From the IMG/VR virus record IMGVR_UViG_3300020054_000606, positions 1 to 25,168 of that record: a stretch of DNA of 25,168 nucleotides; one strand, written 5' to 3'. The notes beneath the pieces were generated by a model. The model saw nothing but the letters and a program-made list of their open reading frames with translations, made no database searches and had not been told where the DNA came from. Below, in pieces: positions 16,517-23,487 of the stretch; the first letter of the stretch is position 1, and each line of letters opens with the position of its first letter. The position numbers and the translations under genes are program-made. This DNA is from a virus.

Positions 16517-16894
16517 TTAAGCGAGCGGTGCAAGGCCACGCTGGAAGCAAATGATGATCTGCTCATTAGCTGAGGCGCTGGTCTGGTTGATGTTGGGGAG
16601 CGTGAAGCCCACAGGATAGTGGGTTGACACAGCGGCCTGAACCTCACCATCAGTGGTGACAGAGAGGACAGTGTTGGAGGTGAGGGTGAGGCTGCCATTG
16701 GCGATGACACGAGTCTCACCAAAGATGACAACGTCAACAGGGTCACCTGCCTCAGCGCCACGCTGAGCCACGCCAATGATAGTGTTGGCGGTTGGGTCGG
16801 TTGCAATTGCGACCTTGCCAGCGCTGTCAATCGCGACAAGCGCGAACTCTGTGACAGCTGAGGCACAGATAAAGGACTTAATGATCTGGTTCAT
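16517..16894 (-). CDS. Head decoration / capsid-stabilising protein (DUF2190-like)
   Basis: This 125-residue protein lies between the protease/scaffold gene and the capsid gene, the place of decoration proteins such as lambda gpD. The pattern is an early strand with a hydrophobic pair, DSAGKVAIATDPTANTIIGVAQRGAEAGDPVDVVIFG, then TRVIANGSLTLTSNTVLSVTTDGEV. It matches DUF2190-type decoration proteins, in which a 'Gly-x-Val ... G-V-A-x-x-G-A-x-A-G-D-x-V-x-V' core precedes a short second barrel. It is small, beta-rich and without a membrane segment or signal. I am confident of the position and less certain of the family. Confidence 0.7.
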   Translation of the reverse strand: MNQIIKSFICASAVTEFALVAIDSAGKVAIATDPTANTIIGVAQRGAEAGDPVDVVIFGETRVIANGSLTLTSNTVLSVTTDGEVQAAVSTHYPVGFTLPNINQTSASANEQIIICFQRGLAPLA

Positions 16895-16906
16895 AGTGAT
16901 AACTCC

Positions 16907-17566
16907 TTAGCTGAACACAGAGTTGTATTGATCGGGGTTTTGCTCACGGAACAAGTTGAGAGCCTCTGAGAAGTTGAGCCCCTTCTCAGTAGCGAGCGCC
17001 TTGACCTTCTCAGCGAGGGTGGCCTTGTTGAGCTCCTCACCTGATGCGCCATGGCCAATCTCATTGAGAGGGACTGCGCTTGAAGCTGGGCGCTCGCTGA
17101 ACATGGTCCAAAACTCAGGCATGGTCTCACGGACGTCCCAAGCGCGCTGAGCTGCACCTTCCTCAGCTGGGCTGACCTTGCCCTCACGGAGAAGGGCGCT
17201 GACAGCCTCACGGCGCTCAACGTCACGCTTCTCAGCCTCGATGACCTCAAGGCGCTCTGAGAGTTTGGTGTTCTGAGCGCGTAGCGCCATGACCTCAGCG
17301 AGGAGGTTTGGCTCAGCCTTCTCAGAGAGCGTGGCTGGCTCGCTCATCTTCTTGGCCTTGTCGTCCTCAGACTTCTCAGCCATCTCCTCAGGCTTGTCAT
17401 CCTCAGAGGGCTTCTCAGCCATCTCCTCAGACTCATACTCGCCAGCTAGGGAAGCCTCAGCCTCCTCTGTGAGGTCTTTCATTTTCTGCTCTAGCTCTTT
17501 GACCATCGCGTCCTTAGCGGCGAGCGCGGCCTTGAGCTCATCTACGGACATGTTTTCAAAGTCCAT
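16907..17566 (-). CDS. Nested scaffold protein from an internal start in the protease gene
   Basis: An in-frame ATG at 17566 is preceded by AGGAGCAACTA, as good a ribosome binding site as those of the separate genes. Translation from it would give a 219-residue scaffold identical to the C-terminal part of the protease. It starts MDFENMSVDELKAALAAK, then has a Glu/Lys-rich coiled coil, an acidic repeat region and a helical C-terminus ending in a Gln/Asn/Tyr-rich tail (NPDQYNSVFS), probably the capsid-binding end. Lambda C/Nu3 and Mu I/Z have the same nested design. The internal start is strongly supported by the sequence but not proven. Confidence 0.75.
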   Translation of the reverse strand: MDFENMSVDELKAALAAKDAMVKELEQKMKDLTEEAEASLAGEYESEEMAEKPSEDDKPEEMAEKSEDDKAKKMSEPATLSEKAEPNLLAEVMALRAQNTKLSERLEVIEAEKRDVERREAVSALLREGKVSPAEEGAAQRAWDVRETMPEFWTMFSERPASSAVPLNEIGHGASGEELNKATLAEKVKALATEKGLNFSEALNLFREQNPDQYNSVFS

Positions 17567-18856
17567 TAGTTGCTCCTGTTCGCTTAAAGTGACCCGATCA
17601 ATCTTTGAATGAGACTGAGCAGGGCGGGGGGTTAGGGTGACAGCGAGGAGCTGGGCGTCACCCACCTTCTCACCACCATCACGAGTGAAGATTTCACCAT
17701 GTAGGTATTCGGGGGAGCTCCAAAGAACTCCACCAGCATCTTGAACTACCTTTAAACCGCGCTCATTATAAGCGGGGATGGCGTAGAGCCCATCTTCTCT
17801 GAGCTCGAGCTCAACGATCATCCCAAGGGCGTTCCCGCTCTCAGGTGGCGCGGGCGTCCCACCTTGGAAGGGTGAGGTGGCATGTTGCCAATCAATGATG
17901 ACAGGGTCAGCGTCACGGCGCTCACGATAGACCCTGACCATCTCCTCAAGGAGCTCCTTAGAGATTGGAGCGCCAATGGACTCACCACTCATCCGTGAGC
18001 TCACTTGACCCAGCGCCAAGGTCTTAAAGGGCTTACCAATGGTCAGACCCTCAGGGACATCATAAGAGGGAACAGCGCTAAGCTGTACAGCCTCGCCATA
18101 AGCCCTCAAGGTTGCTTTCTTATCTGCGGCGTTCATTTGGTTCACCACCTTTCGCGCCCATGAATAGCCAGCGTCTCCACCCCATCCGTCCCACGCTTGG
18201 CGCCCCTTGCCATAGCTCTCCCAAGTAGAGCCCTCCTTGTCGATCTCATGGCGGGTGAAGTAAGCCAGCATGCGCCTGACTGTTTCAGGGCTGAGGTTCT
18301 TACCTGCTATGAGGTCACGAGCGCGGGCTATGCCTACAGGGGTCATCCCCCTTTGGCTCTGTGGCTTCTGTGCTCGCCTCCTAAGCGCGCGCTCAGCTGC
18401 CTTCTTAGCTCCCTCAGGTGGCTTGAAGTCAATGTGACTATACTTCTGAGGTGCCATGAGCTCAGCCTTAGCCTCAGTCTTTTGAGGGTGGCCACCAGGT
18501 AGTAAGTCAAGGTCACCTGTGTAAGCTTCCTTGCGTTGACCTGTACCCACTAGCTTGAGGAAGGCTTTGACCCTGCCATATGCCCATTGATTCCTAGTCA
18601 TCCCTGGGCGATGGCTAACACTAAAAGCACCCGCGCCACGCCTGAACACAGCTTTGAGTGAGCCTAGGTCAACCTTTTTAGACTTGGCTTTGTAGCGGTC
18701 ATTGTGCTTGTCCACCATGCCCTGAAGCGCGCGCGCCACGCTCTCACTGATCTCAATCCCGCCACGCTTGCCTGAGGCTGAGCCCTTAGGGTTGGTCTTA
18801 GAGCCTTTGATCTGATCACGCTTAGGCGCTGGCGTTTGGGCTTTGGTCCTAGCCAT
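16907..18856 (-). CDS. Multidomain prohead maturation protease with C-terminal scaffold
   Basis: The product is 649 residues, from an ATG behind AGGAGGCGTAAGC; it overlaps the portal gene by eight bases. Four parts can be seen. A basic N-terminus is followed at about 68-120 by VFRRGAGAFSVSHRPGMTRN to DLDLLP, a domain found in phage proteins (DUF5872-like). At about 170-246 lies GMTPVGIARARDLIAGKNLS through WGGDAGYSWARKVV, another domain common in phage head proteases. At about 262-415 is a Mu gpI-type protease with DWQHA at 322-326 and WSSPEY around 379-384. From 431 on is an acidic coiled-coil scaffold. The protease matures the prohead and digests the scaffold. Fusion of two accessory domains to protease and scaffold is notable. 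Confidence 0.85.
   Translation of the reverse strand: MARTKAQTPAPKRDQIKGSKTNPKGSASGKRGGIEISESVARALQGMVDKHNDRYKAKSKKVDLGSLKAVFRRGAGAFSVSHRPGMTRNQWAYGRVKAFLKLVGTGQRKEAYTGDLDLLPGGHPQKTEAKAELMAPQKYSHIDFKPPEGAKKAAERALRRRAQKPQSQRGMTPVGIARARDLIAGKNLSPETVRRMLAYFTRHEIDKEGSTWESYGKGRQAWDGWGGDAGYSWARKVVNQMNAADKKATLRAYGEAVQLSAVPSYDVPEGLTIGKPFKTLALGQVSSRMSGESIGAPISKELLEEMVRVYRERRDADPVIIDWQHATSPFQGGTPAPPESGNALGMIVELELREDGLYAIPAYNERGLKVVQDAGGVLWSSPEYLHGEIFTRDGGEKVGDAQLLAVTLTPRPAQSHSKIDRVTLSEQEQLMDFENMSVDELKAALAAKDAMVKELEQKMKDLTEEAEASLAGEYESEEMAEKPSEDDKPEEMAEKSEDDKAKKMSEPATLSEKAEPNLLAEVMALRAQNTKLSERLEVIEAEKRDVERREAVSALLREGKVSPAEEGAAQRAWDVRETMPEFWTMFSERPASSAVPLNEIGHGASGEELNKATLAEKVKALATEKGLNFSEALNLFREQNPDQYNSVFS
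17372..17430. repeat. 39-base tandem repeat in the scaffold coding region
   Basis: A 20-base string at 17372-17391 recurs identically at 17411-17430, an offset of 39 bases or 13 codons. It encodes acidic repeats of EEMAEKPSEDDKP type, a flexible charged linker in the scaffold. Confidence 0.8.
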
Positions 18857-20276
18857 GCTTACGCCTCCTAATGGCGGCCTCAGCGAGCGCAGCCACGCCA
18901 CCACCTGAGCTAGCGGCGCTGACGGTTCTCTCTAGCGCAGATCGCTGTGCTTCCTCTGGTAGATCGCCAGCTCCTAGACGCTCCCTTATGGCGCGCTCTA
19001 GTTCGTTGTCGGGCGTGAGAAGCCCTGAGGTGACTAGCTGTGGAAGCATGGCTAAAGACTCTGCCAAGTCGTCTGTGTCTAGTCCTGTGTGGACTAGCCT
19101 TGGAAGCTTGGAGGGGTCTACAGGTCCATAATTCCATCGAATCAACCTTCCTATGGTTCCACCACCACGACGGTCCACGCCGCTAATAGCAGAGGCCACA
19201 ACATCACAGAGATTGATAGCAGCTCGCCTGAATACACTTAGATGCACCTCACCCACTGAGCGCGCTCCTGTGTCAGTTATGCCTAGGTTGGCGAACTGAG
19301 CCAGGAAGGCTTGGCTGATTTGGTTGTCACACTCACGGATGATGTCCAATGGACCCTGAGCATATAGGTTAGGCGTGGCGGCGTATTGGTCAAAGCTCAC
19401 CACAGGGTTATCAATGAGGTAGCTCTGCTCAGCTGCAAGGAACGCCTGAGCTTGAGCCTCTGCCTCATCAATCATGGCGTTGATGTCTGAGTCAGTCAGG
19501 CCTTGGAGCTCCGCCACCGACCTGTCCACCTTGACTCTTGGTGTGGGGACCGCCCAGCGGTCGACGCCAACACACATGAGGTTTGACACCTTCTGTTTGG
19601 TACGCCACCACCACCACACAGGGCGCAACATACCAGAGCCCTCAAAGTTAGAGCCTGTACGGTTGAGGGTGAGGAGAAGGAGCTTGTTAGCTGGGATAGG
19701 CTCAGGAACCTTACCCACGCCCACCACATGCTGAAGCACTCCGTCAAGCTGTTGGTTGTCACGGCTCAACCACCTCAAGTGAGCGCTTGGCTCACGGTCA
19801 GCGTAGAGGTCAAGCCAGACTTTGACCTTGCCCTCATAGTCAGGTCCAACCTTGTAGACCTCCTCAGCGTAGCGATAACCAAGGGGGACAAACTCAAGGA
19901 GATAGCTGAGCTGTTCCTCAAAGCTTTGGCTCATCTGCCCAGCGTAGCCATCAAGCCCAAACGCCTCATTACCAAAGCGGGCGAGCTCATCACAGACAGC
20001 GTCACCTTCCATGGCAGACTCAAAGCGCCAGGTTGCACTGAGGAGAGTTTGGCGTAGCATATGCCATGAGCGCCTGACCACAGGGTCAGTCCTCAGCATA
20101 TCCTCAGCCTCCCTCACCCAATTGAGCCCTGTGAGTGAGGCGTTGCGCTCATAGCCTGAGATCATCCCACCACTGAGCTGTGTTCCTGTGATACCTCTCA
20201 CAGAAAAGCGAGGGTGGAGCGCTCGCATATGGCGAGGCGCTTCCTCTTGGTCAGCTTGGTAGTCTAGCTTTCTCAT
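18849..20276 (-). CDS. Portal protein, DUF935 (Mu gp29-like) family
   Basis: This 475-residue protein follows the small gene after a 35-base gap; its ATG is preceded by AGAGGCTTC. Residues 50-85 (TGLNWVREAEDMLRTDPVVRRSW, then TLLSATWRFE) match the start of DUF935 portals, in which a tested 'D-P-x-V' helix precedes the 'x-x-W' strand. Residues 315-350 (ECDNQISQAFLAQFANLGI, then ARSVGEVH) match the family's 'D-x-x-I-S-x-x-L ... G-S-x-A-x-x-x-x-H' region in the stem and clip part. A run of four Trp at 221-224 is unusual. The portal forms the dodecameric DNA gate of the capsid and docks the terminase. Its place next to the protease gene is standard. Confidence 0.85.
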   Translation of the reverse strand: MRKLDYQADQEEAPRHMRALHPRFSVRGITGTQLSGGMISGYERNASLTGLNWVREAEDMLRTDPVVRRSWHMLRQTLLSATWRFESAMEGDAVCDELARFGNEAFGLDGYAGQMSQSFEEQLSYLLEFVPLGYRYAEEVYKVGPDYEGKVKVWLDLYADREPSAHLRWLSRDNQQLDGVLQHVVGVGKVPEPIPANKLLLLTLNRTGSNFEGSGMLRPVWWWWRTKQKVSNLMCVGVDRWAVPTPRVKVDRSVAELQGLTDSDINAMIDEAEAQAQAFLAAEQSYLIDNPVVSFDQYAATPNLYAQGPLDIIRECDNQISQAFLAQFANLGITDTGARSVGEVHLSVFRRAAINLCDVVASAISGVDRRGGGTIGRLIRWNYGPVDPSKLPRLVHTGLDTDDLAESLAMLPQLVTSGLLTPDNELERAIRERLGAGDLPEEAQRSALERTVSAASSGGGVAALAEAAIRRRKHG

Positions 20277-20311
20277 GAAGCCTCTGAGATGTCAGGCGGT
20301 TCTATCCTCCA

Positions 20312-20539
20312 TCAATCGTCGAGCTTCTCCATCACGTCAGCTTTAGTGTCAGCATAAAGCGCTGAGTTGTCAAGCCTTGTCTGTGGCCATGCACCTTGAG
20401 CTTTAAAGATGCTCAAGTCAATCTCACCTTGGTCTGTGCATGTGGCCTTGTATCGCCCCATGTAGAGGTGGGGCTTGTCAGTCTCTACCCAAGTGAAACA
20501 CCGCTCACAGTAAATATATTTCTCTAAATAGGAAGTCAC
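20312..20539 (-). CDS. Small Cys-containing protein of unknown function
   Basis: This 75-residue protein can only start at GTG 20539, because a stop precedes it by two codons in frame. It contains a CERC pair near residues 11-14 and one further Cys at about 34, which could be a partial zinc site, and has an acidic C-terminus (YADTKADVMEKLDD). I do not recognise it. The AGGA before its GTG is only two bases away, too close for efficient independent initiation, so it may depend on coupling to the DUF3310 gene just upstream. The start lies inside a 23-base palindrome. Confidence 0.6.
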   Translation of the reverse strand: MTSYLEKYIYCERCFTWVETDKPHLYMGRYKATCTDQGEIDLSIFKAQGAWPQTRLDNSALYADTKADVMEKLDD

Positions 20540-20548
20540 TTCCTATTT
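20526..20548. repeat. 23-base palindrome around a start codon (possible operator or translational hairpin)
   Basis: AAATAGGAAGT, one central base, and ACTTCCTATTT form a perfect inverted repeat with 11-base arms. It covers the last sense codon and stop of the DUF3310 gene and the GTG start of the next gene. As RNA it could fold into a 9-bp stem with loop GTGAC, holding the start codon in the loop and the AGGA in the stem. Confidence 0.85.
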
Positions 20549-20839
20549 GTCCTCATATCGGCTGAGCTCCCTAGTCAGGTACCACAGCGCCTTCTGCAAG
20601 TCCTCACGCGCATCACCCTTATGGCCAGCGCGCGCCACATACTTGACCACGTTACCCAAACAGAAGCCAAGACCCCAAGCCTCCACAGCGTCAATGACCT
20701 CTACTCCACTCTGAGCGTGGTAGTGAGATGGATGATCAACGGCGCTGAGCTCCTCATCAGCTGTCAGGTCTACTCTACTGAGGAGGTCAGTGTGGTATAG
20801 GACGTGATCTTCTGGCTCTAAGCATGGATGCTCAGCCAT
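20543..20839 (-). CDS. DUF3310 family protein
   Basis: The product is 98 residues from the ATG at 20839, which overlaps the upstream gene by eight bases. The domain is clear: VDHPSHYHAQSGVEVIDAVE at 34-53, then FCLGNVVKYVARAGHKGDARE near 59-79 and KALWYLTREL. DUF3310 proteins are common in phages and are sometimes annotated as nucleotide kinases, though they have no P-loop, and their function is not established. The pattern His-Pro-x-His-Tyr, Asp-50 and the Lys/Arg-rich helix resembles MazG-like metal-binding helices, so a nucleotide-related role is possible. It is unusual to find it between terminase and portal. Confidence 0.85.
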   Translation of the reverse strand: MAEHPCLEPEDHVLYHTDLLSRVDLTADEELSAVDHPSHYHAQSGVEVIDAVEAWGLGFCLGNVVKYVARAGHKGDAREDLQKALWYLTRELSRYEDK

Positions 20840-21071
20840 TGTTGATCTGCTTTCTAAGAGCCTCAACTTGGCCCTCAAGTTTGAGGAGCTCATCATGGTA
20901 GTCATCCAATCTCCCAATGATGTCCTCCTGCTCTTGGCGCTCGAGGTCAAAGCGCTTGTTGACGAACGTCCAAAGCATATACATGAGGCCCACAGTAACA
21001 ACAGCCACAAGGTTGCTGGGGTCTAAGACCTTCTCAATGAGGCTAGGTGGAAGGGCGGTAGGGTCAGCCAT
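20832..21071 (-). CDS. Membrane-anchored coiled-coil protein (DUF2730-like)
   Basis: This 79-residue protein has a single hydrophobic segment at about residues 20-37 (NLVAVVTVGLMYMLWTFV) followed by Lys/Arg and a heptad-patterned coiled coil (RQEQEDIIGRLDDYHDELL, KLEGQVEALRKQ). Small proteins with this layout, including DUF2730, occur in Mu-like phages next to lysis and terminase genes; their role is not established. It might help lysis or anchor something at the inner membrane. I see no second membrane segment or signal peptidase site, so a classical two-pass holin is unlikely. The start overlaps the terminase stop by one base (TAATG). Confidence 0.7.
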   Translation of the reverse strand: MADPTALPPSLIEKVLDPSNLVAVVTVGLMYMLWTFVNKRFDLERQEQEDIIGRLDDYHDELLKLEGQVEALRKQINNG

Positions 21072-22456
21072 TAGAAGCTCCTTGAGTTGGTAGAGATGCC
21101 AACCTTTCTATCTCTGCTAGGTCGGCGCCTTGGAGTATACGCTGAGCGCTGCACAGCGTCAGCCCAATAATGGAAGATGCAATCATAACGCAGAGCGTCA
21201 AGAGGGTCCTCACGCCCATCCTTCTTAGGTTGCTCTTTAGAATCCCACGCATAGCTGAGGAGCGCCTTCCTTAAACTGTTACCTATAGCGCGCTCGCCCT
21301 TGTCCCAGACCTCCTTGGTGATGAGGTAGCGGTTGCGAGCAAAGGCGCGCTTGAGTCGTTGGACCCCATTGAGGATGTCCACCCTCACAGGGTCTGTGGT
21401 GTGTCTCAGAGTCATTCCAAGGCCACCCGCTCCCACCTCCTTTGACATCTCACGGAAGGCTGAGCGCCCTGTGTGGTCTGATCTAGCCTTGCCTGCTTTG
21501 TCAGCCACTCCACTATCAAGCCATATCCGTGGCCCAGGGGCTGAGGCTTTATCTGAGCGAGGCCACGCCACCCTAAGAATCATCTCACACAGCTGAGCTA
21601 TGGTGACCTCCTGTGGGTTGATCTCATGAGCGATGATTGACGCCTCACGCTCCTCATCAAACACAATGATCAGAACGCTTGGCTTTCTGAAGCCCCAATC
21701 TATAGCCACGCGCGCGGTCATCTCCTCACGATAGGTGAAGTCATCTATCACATGACGTGAGCTGTCGAACTCTTGATAGACCAAGCCTGAGGGAGGCTTA
21801 GGCTTATTCATCACCATGGCCTCACGCTCATCCTCAGGGAGAAGCTTGGTAGCTTCAAACCACTCAGCGCTGAGGTTGTTTTGGTTTACATAGGAGGTGA
21901 AGAGGAGGGGATGGATGCCAGCTGACTCAGCCATCTGACACCACCAAGCGTCAGCCACAGGCAGGCCTACCAAGATGAGGGTGGGTGTTGGCCCTGACCT
22001 CAAGCGCCCCAAAGCCTTATGAGCTACCTCAGCGCCAAGGGTCTGACACTCATCAATGAGCGCCACGCCTGAGGTGACATTGATTCCCTCAAGGGGATTA
22101 TGTGAGGCGTCCCTTGTCCCTGGTCGATAGTAGGAGCGACAGAGGACCGCTGAGCCTGTGTGGTTGTCAGTCCATTTGTGAAGGGTGTGGTTGTAGGTCC
22201 ACCCTCTTGGAGCTAGCCACTTTTCGATCTCAGGCATTAGCACAGAGTTATAGCGTGGCGTGGTGTCTGTGATGAGGAGGGAGGTGGTCCCTGGTCGAAT
22301 CTTAGCCACAAACCACAGGGCGAAAATCAAGGAGCTCGTCTTACCTGAGCCCCATCCACAGCGCGCCGCGATGATCTTATCCTTACGCCTGATTCCCCTG
22401 ATGATCTCACGTTGGAGGTCATTGAGGATAAAGTCTTTGGATGCTTCCTCACTCAT
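21071..22456 (-). CDS. terL: Terminase large subunit
   Basis: This 461-residue protein is the packaging motor and nuclease. The ATPase domain shows a Walker A at 34-41 (GWGSGKTS), with Lys39 and Thr40; Walker B VALIDE at 131-136 with catalytic Glu136; and a likely coupling motif LVGLP near 162-166. The nuclease domain has the expected acidic triad: Asp253 in AIDWGFRKPS, Asp314 in WLDSGVADK and Asp417 in REDPLDALRYD. The basic C-terminus (TPRRRPSRDRK) may contact the portal or DNA. The start follows AGGAGCTCCC, and the upstream stop TAG lies inside that site. Length is normal and no key residue is missing. Confidence 0.95.
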   Translation of the reverse strand: MSEEASKDFILNDLQREIIRGIRRKDKIIAARCGWGSGKTSSLIFALWFVAKIRPGTTSLLITDTTPRYNSVLMPEIEKWLAPRGWTYNHTLHKWTDNHTGSAVLCRSYYRPGTRDASHNPLEGINVTSGVALIDECQTLGAEVAHKALGRLRSGPTPTLILVGLPVADAWWCQMAESAGIHPLLFTSYVNQNNLSAEWFEATKLLPEDEREAMVMNKPKPPSGLVYQEFDSSRHVIDDFTYREEMTARVAIDWGFRKPSVLIIVFDEEREASIIAHEINPQEVTIAQLCEMILRVAWPRSDKASAPGPRIWLDSGVADKAGKARSDHTGRSAFREMSKEVGAGGLGMTLRHTTDPVRVDILNGVQRLKRAFARNRYLITKEVWDKGERAIGNSLRKALLSYAWDSKEQPKKDGREDPLDALRYDCIFHYWADAVQRSAYTPRRRPSRDRKVGISTNSRSF

Positions 22457-22464
22457 GGGAGCTC

Positions 22465-23403
22465 CTAGCTCTCTTCAATTAACTTAATCAGCTCGGCTTG
22501 GTTGATTCTGAGCTTTAGCTTATGCGCTCGCTTGGTGTAGCCCCTTATCACGCCAAGCTCTGCCAGCTCCCTCAGAGCACACCTGACTGTGGTCATGCCC
22601 ACACCCTCCTCAAGCCAAGGCTCAATCTGACTGAGGAAAGTGGTTGGCTCATAAGGCCACTCAAGCACACAGTTGAGCACAGCCTTCTGAGCTTTGGTGA
22701 GCCCTGATGTCCTGATGAGCTCGATAAGCTGACCGCTGGTCATCTCAACCTGAGGAGGGAGAGCGGGCTGAGGAGGGGTGACAGGCTGAGGCTGGCTGAC
22801 CTTCTTAGGTAAGCTCACCACGCTGAAGAAGTCATAGGGGTTGACCATGCCTGACATCGCGCGGTCGAGCTCAGCCAAGGAACTCCAGAACCCGCGCCCC
22901 ATAGGGGTGTGCATCCCTCCTGTGTCCCTTCCCCATACCATGAACACGCTAAAGGGCTGAGAGTGGTGGAGAGTAGTGCTCTGTGGTGGCGCTCGATAGA
23001 TGCCAAGGGCTACCACCCACAGGGCGTCAGCGCTTTGAGCTGCCTGTTGGAGCTCAAGGAGGCGTGAGCCCATCCCCTCTAAGACCTGACCCATGACGTC
23101 ATAGGGCTTTGAGACGTCCTCAAGCTTGACGTAGCGGGTCTTGACCTCGAGCGCCGCCACCACCTCAGCGTCACGCTTGGCTAAGATGAGGTCGCAATAC
23201 TTACCAGGGTCAGGCCATTGAGGGTGATGAGCCTCAAGCGGGTGAGGTGTTTCATGGAAGTTACCCCACCGCGCGCTCTCAATGATGCTGATGAGTAAGC
23301 CCTGAAACCTGTTATGGATTCGCGTGGTGGCTGTTTTCATGTCCTGCTCAGTCCAAGCTGGGGCTAAGACAGGGCGGTTGATTTTAAGAGGGTGGTGTGT
23401 CAT
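22465..23403 (-). CDS. PD-(D/E)XK nuclease-like domain fused to a winged-helix DNA-binding domain
   Basis: This 312-residue protein lies between the two terminase genes. Residues 20-135 look like a PD-(D/E)XK nuclease: a helix with Glu42 (RFQGLLISIIESARWG), then PDPGKYCDLIL with Asp71, then AALEVKTRY with Glu86 and Lys88, which gives the D...E-x-K core, followed by a helix containing GQVLEGMGSRLLELQQ. A linker rich in Pro and Gln follows (SQPQPVTPPQPALPPQ, 203-218). Residues 222-303 look like a winged helix: LTKAQKAVLNCVLEWPYE, a recognition-helix candidate MTTVRCALRELAELGVI, then a basic wing (RGYTKRAHKLKLRI). I know no named family with this pairing. The ATG follows AAGGACAGAT. A site-specific nuclease acting in packaging or host DNA breakdown is possible, as is an autoregulator. 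Confidence 0.8.
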   Translation of the reverse strand: MTHHPLKINRPVLAPAWTEQDMKTATTRIHNRFQGLLISIIESARWGNFHETPHPLEAHHPQWPDPGKYCDLILAKRDAEVVAALEVKTRYVKLEDVSKPYDVMGQVLEGMGSRLLELQQAAQSADALWVVALGIYRAPPQSTTLHHSQPFSVFMVWGRDTGGMHTPMGRGFWSSLAELDRAMSGMVNPYDFFSVVSLPKKVSQPQPVTPPQPALPPQVEMTSGQLIELIRTSGLTKAQKAVLNCVLEWPYEPTTFLSQIEPWLEEGVGMTTVRCALRELAELGVIRGYTKRAHKLKLRINQAELIKLIEES

Positions 23404-23425
23404 ATCTGTCCTTGGCTGCTTGTAG

Positions 23426-23478
23426 CCTTCCCCATGTGGAGCTCCTTGAAGGTGTGGACATGTGAAGCATGGGGAAGG
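23426..23478. repeat. Inverted repeat with 11-base arms between terS and the nuclease-wHTH gene
   Basis: CCTTCCCCATG at 23426-23436 and CATGGGGAAGG at 23468-23478 are exact inverse copies separated by 31 bases. The spacer holds GGAGCTCC, CCTTGAAGG and ACATGT, all short palindromes. The repeat fills most of the 84-base gap, the longest noncoding stretch in this packaging region. The read-out strand has no T-run after the stem, so it is not a typical intrinsic terminator. A packaging site or operator is possible. Confidence 0.85.
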
Positions 23479-23487
23479 GTGTGAGCT

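Noticed and set aside
18857-18904. Longer start of the protease gene at 18904
   Set aside because: It would run deep into the portal gene and lacks a ribosome binding site as good as the AGGAGG before 18856.
20840-21010. Longer N-terminus for the DUF3310 protein
   Set aside because: The added residues are the out-of-frame shadow of the coiled-coil gene. The ATG at 20839 gives the normal family length.
21064-21252. A 62-residue minus-strand frame with a hydrophobic segment, looking like a small lysis protein
   Set aside because: It lies over the conserved terminase C-terminus (REDPLDALRYD region) in another frame. Its hydrophobic run is the shadow of those codons, and its end at ATGGCTGA follows from the next gene starting with Met-Ala.
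23426-23478. The terS-gap inverted repeat as an intrinsic terminator
   Set aside because: The stem has a 31-base loop and no T-run after it on the transcribed strand, and terL and all later genes lie downstream on that strand.
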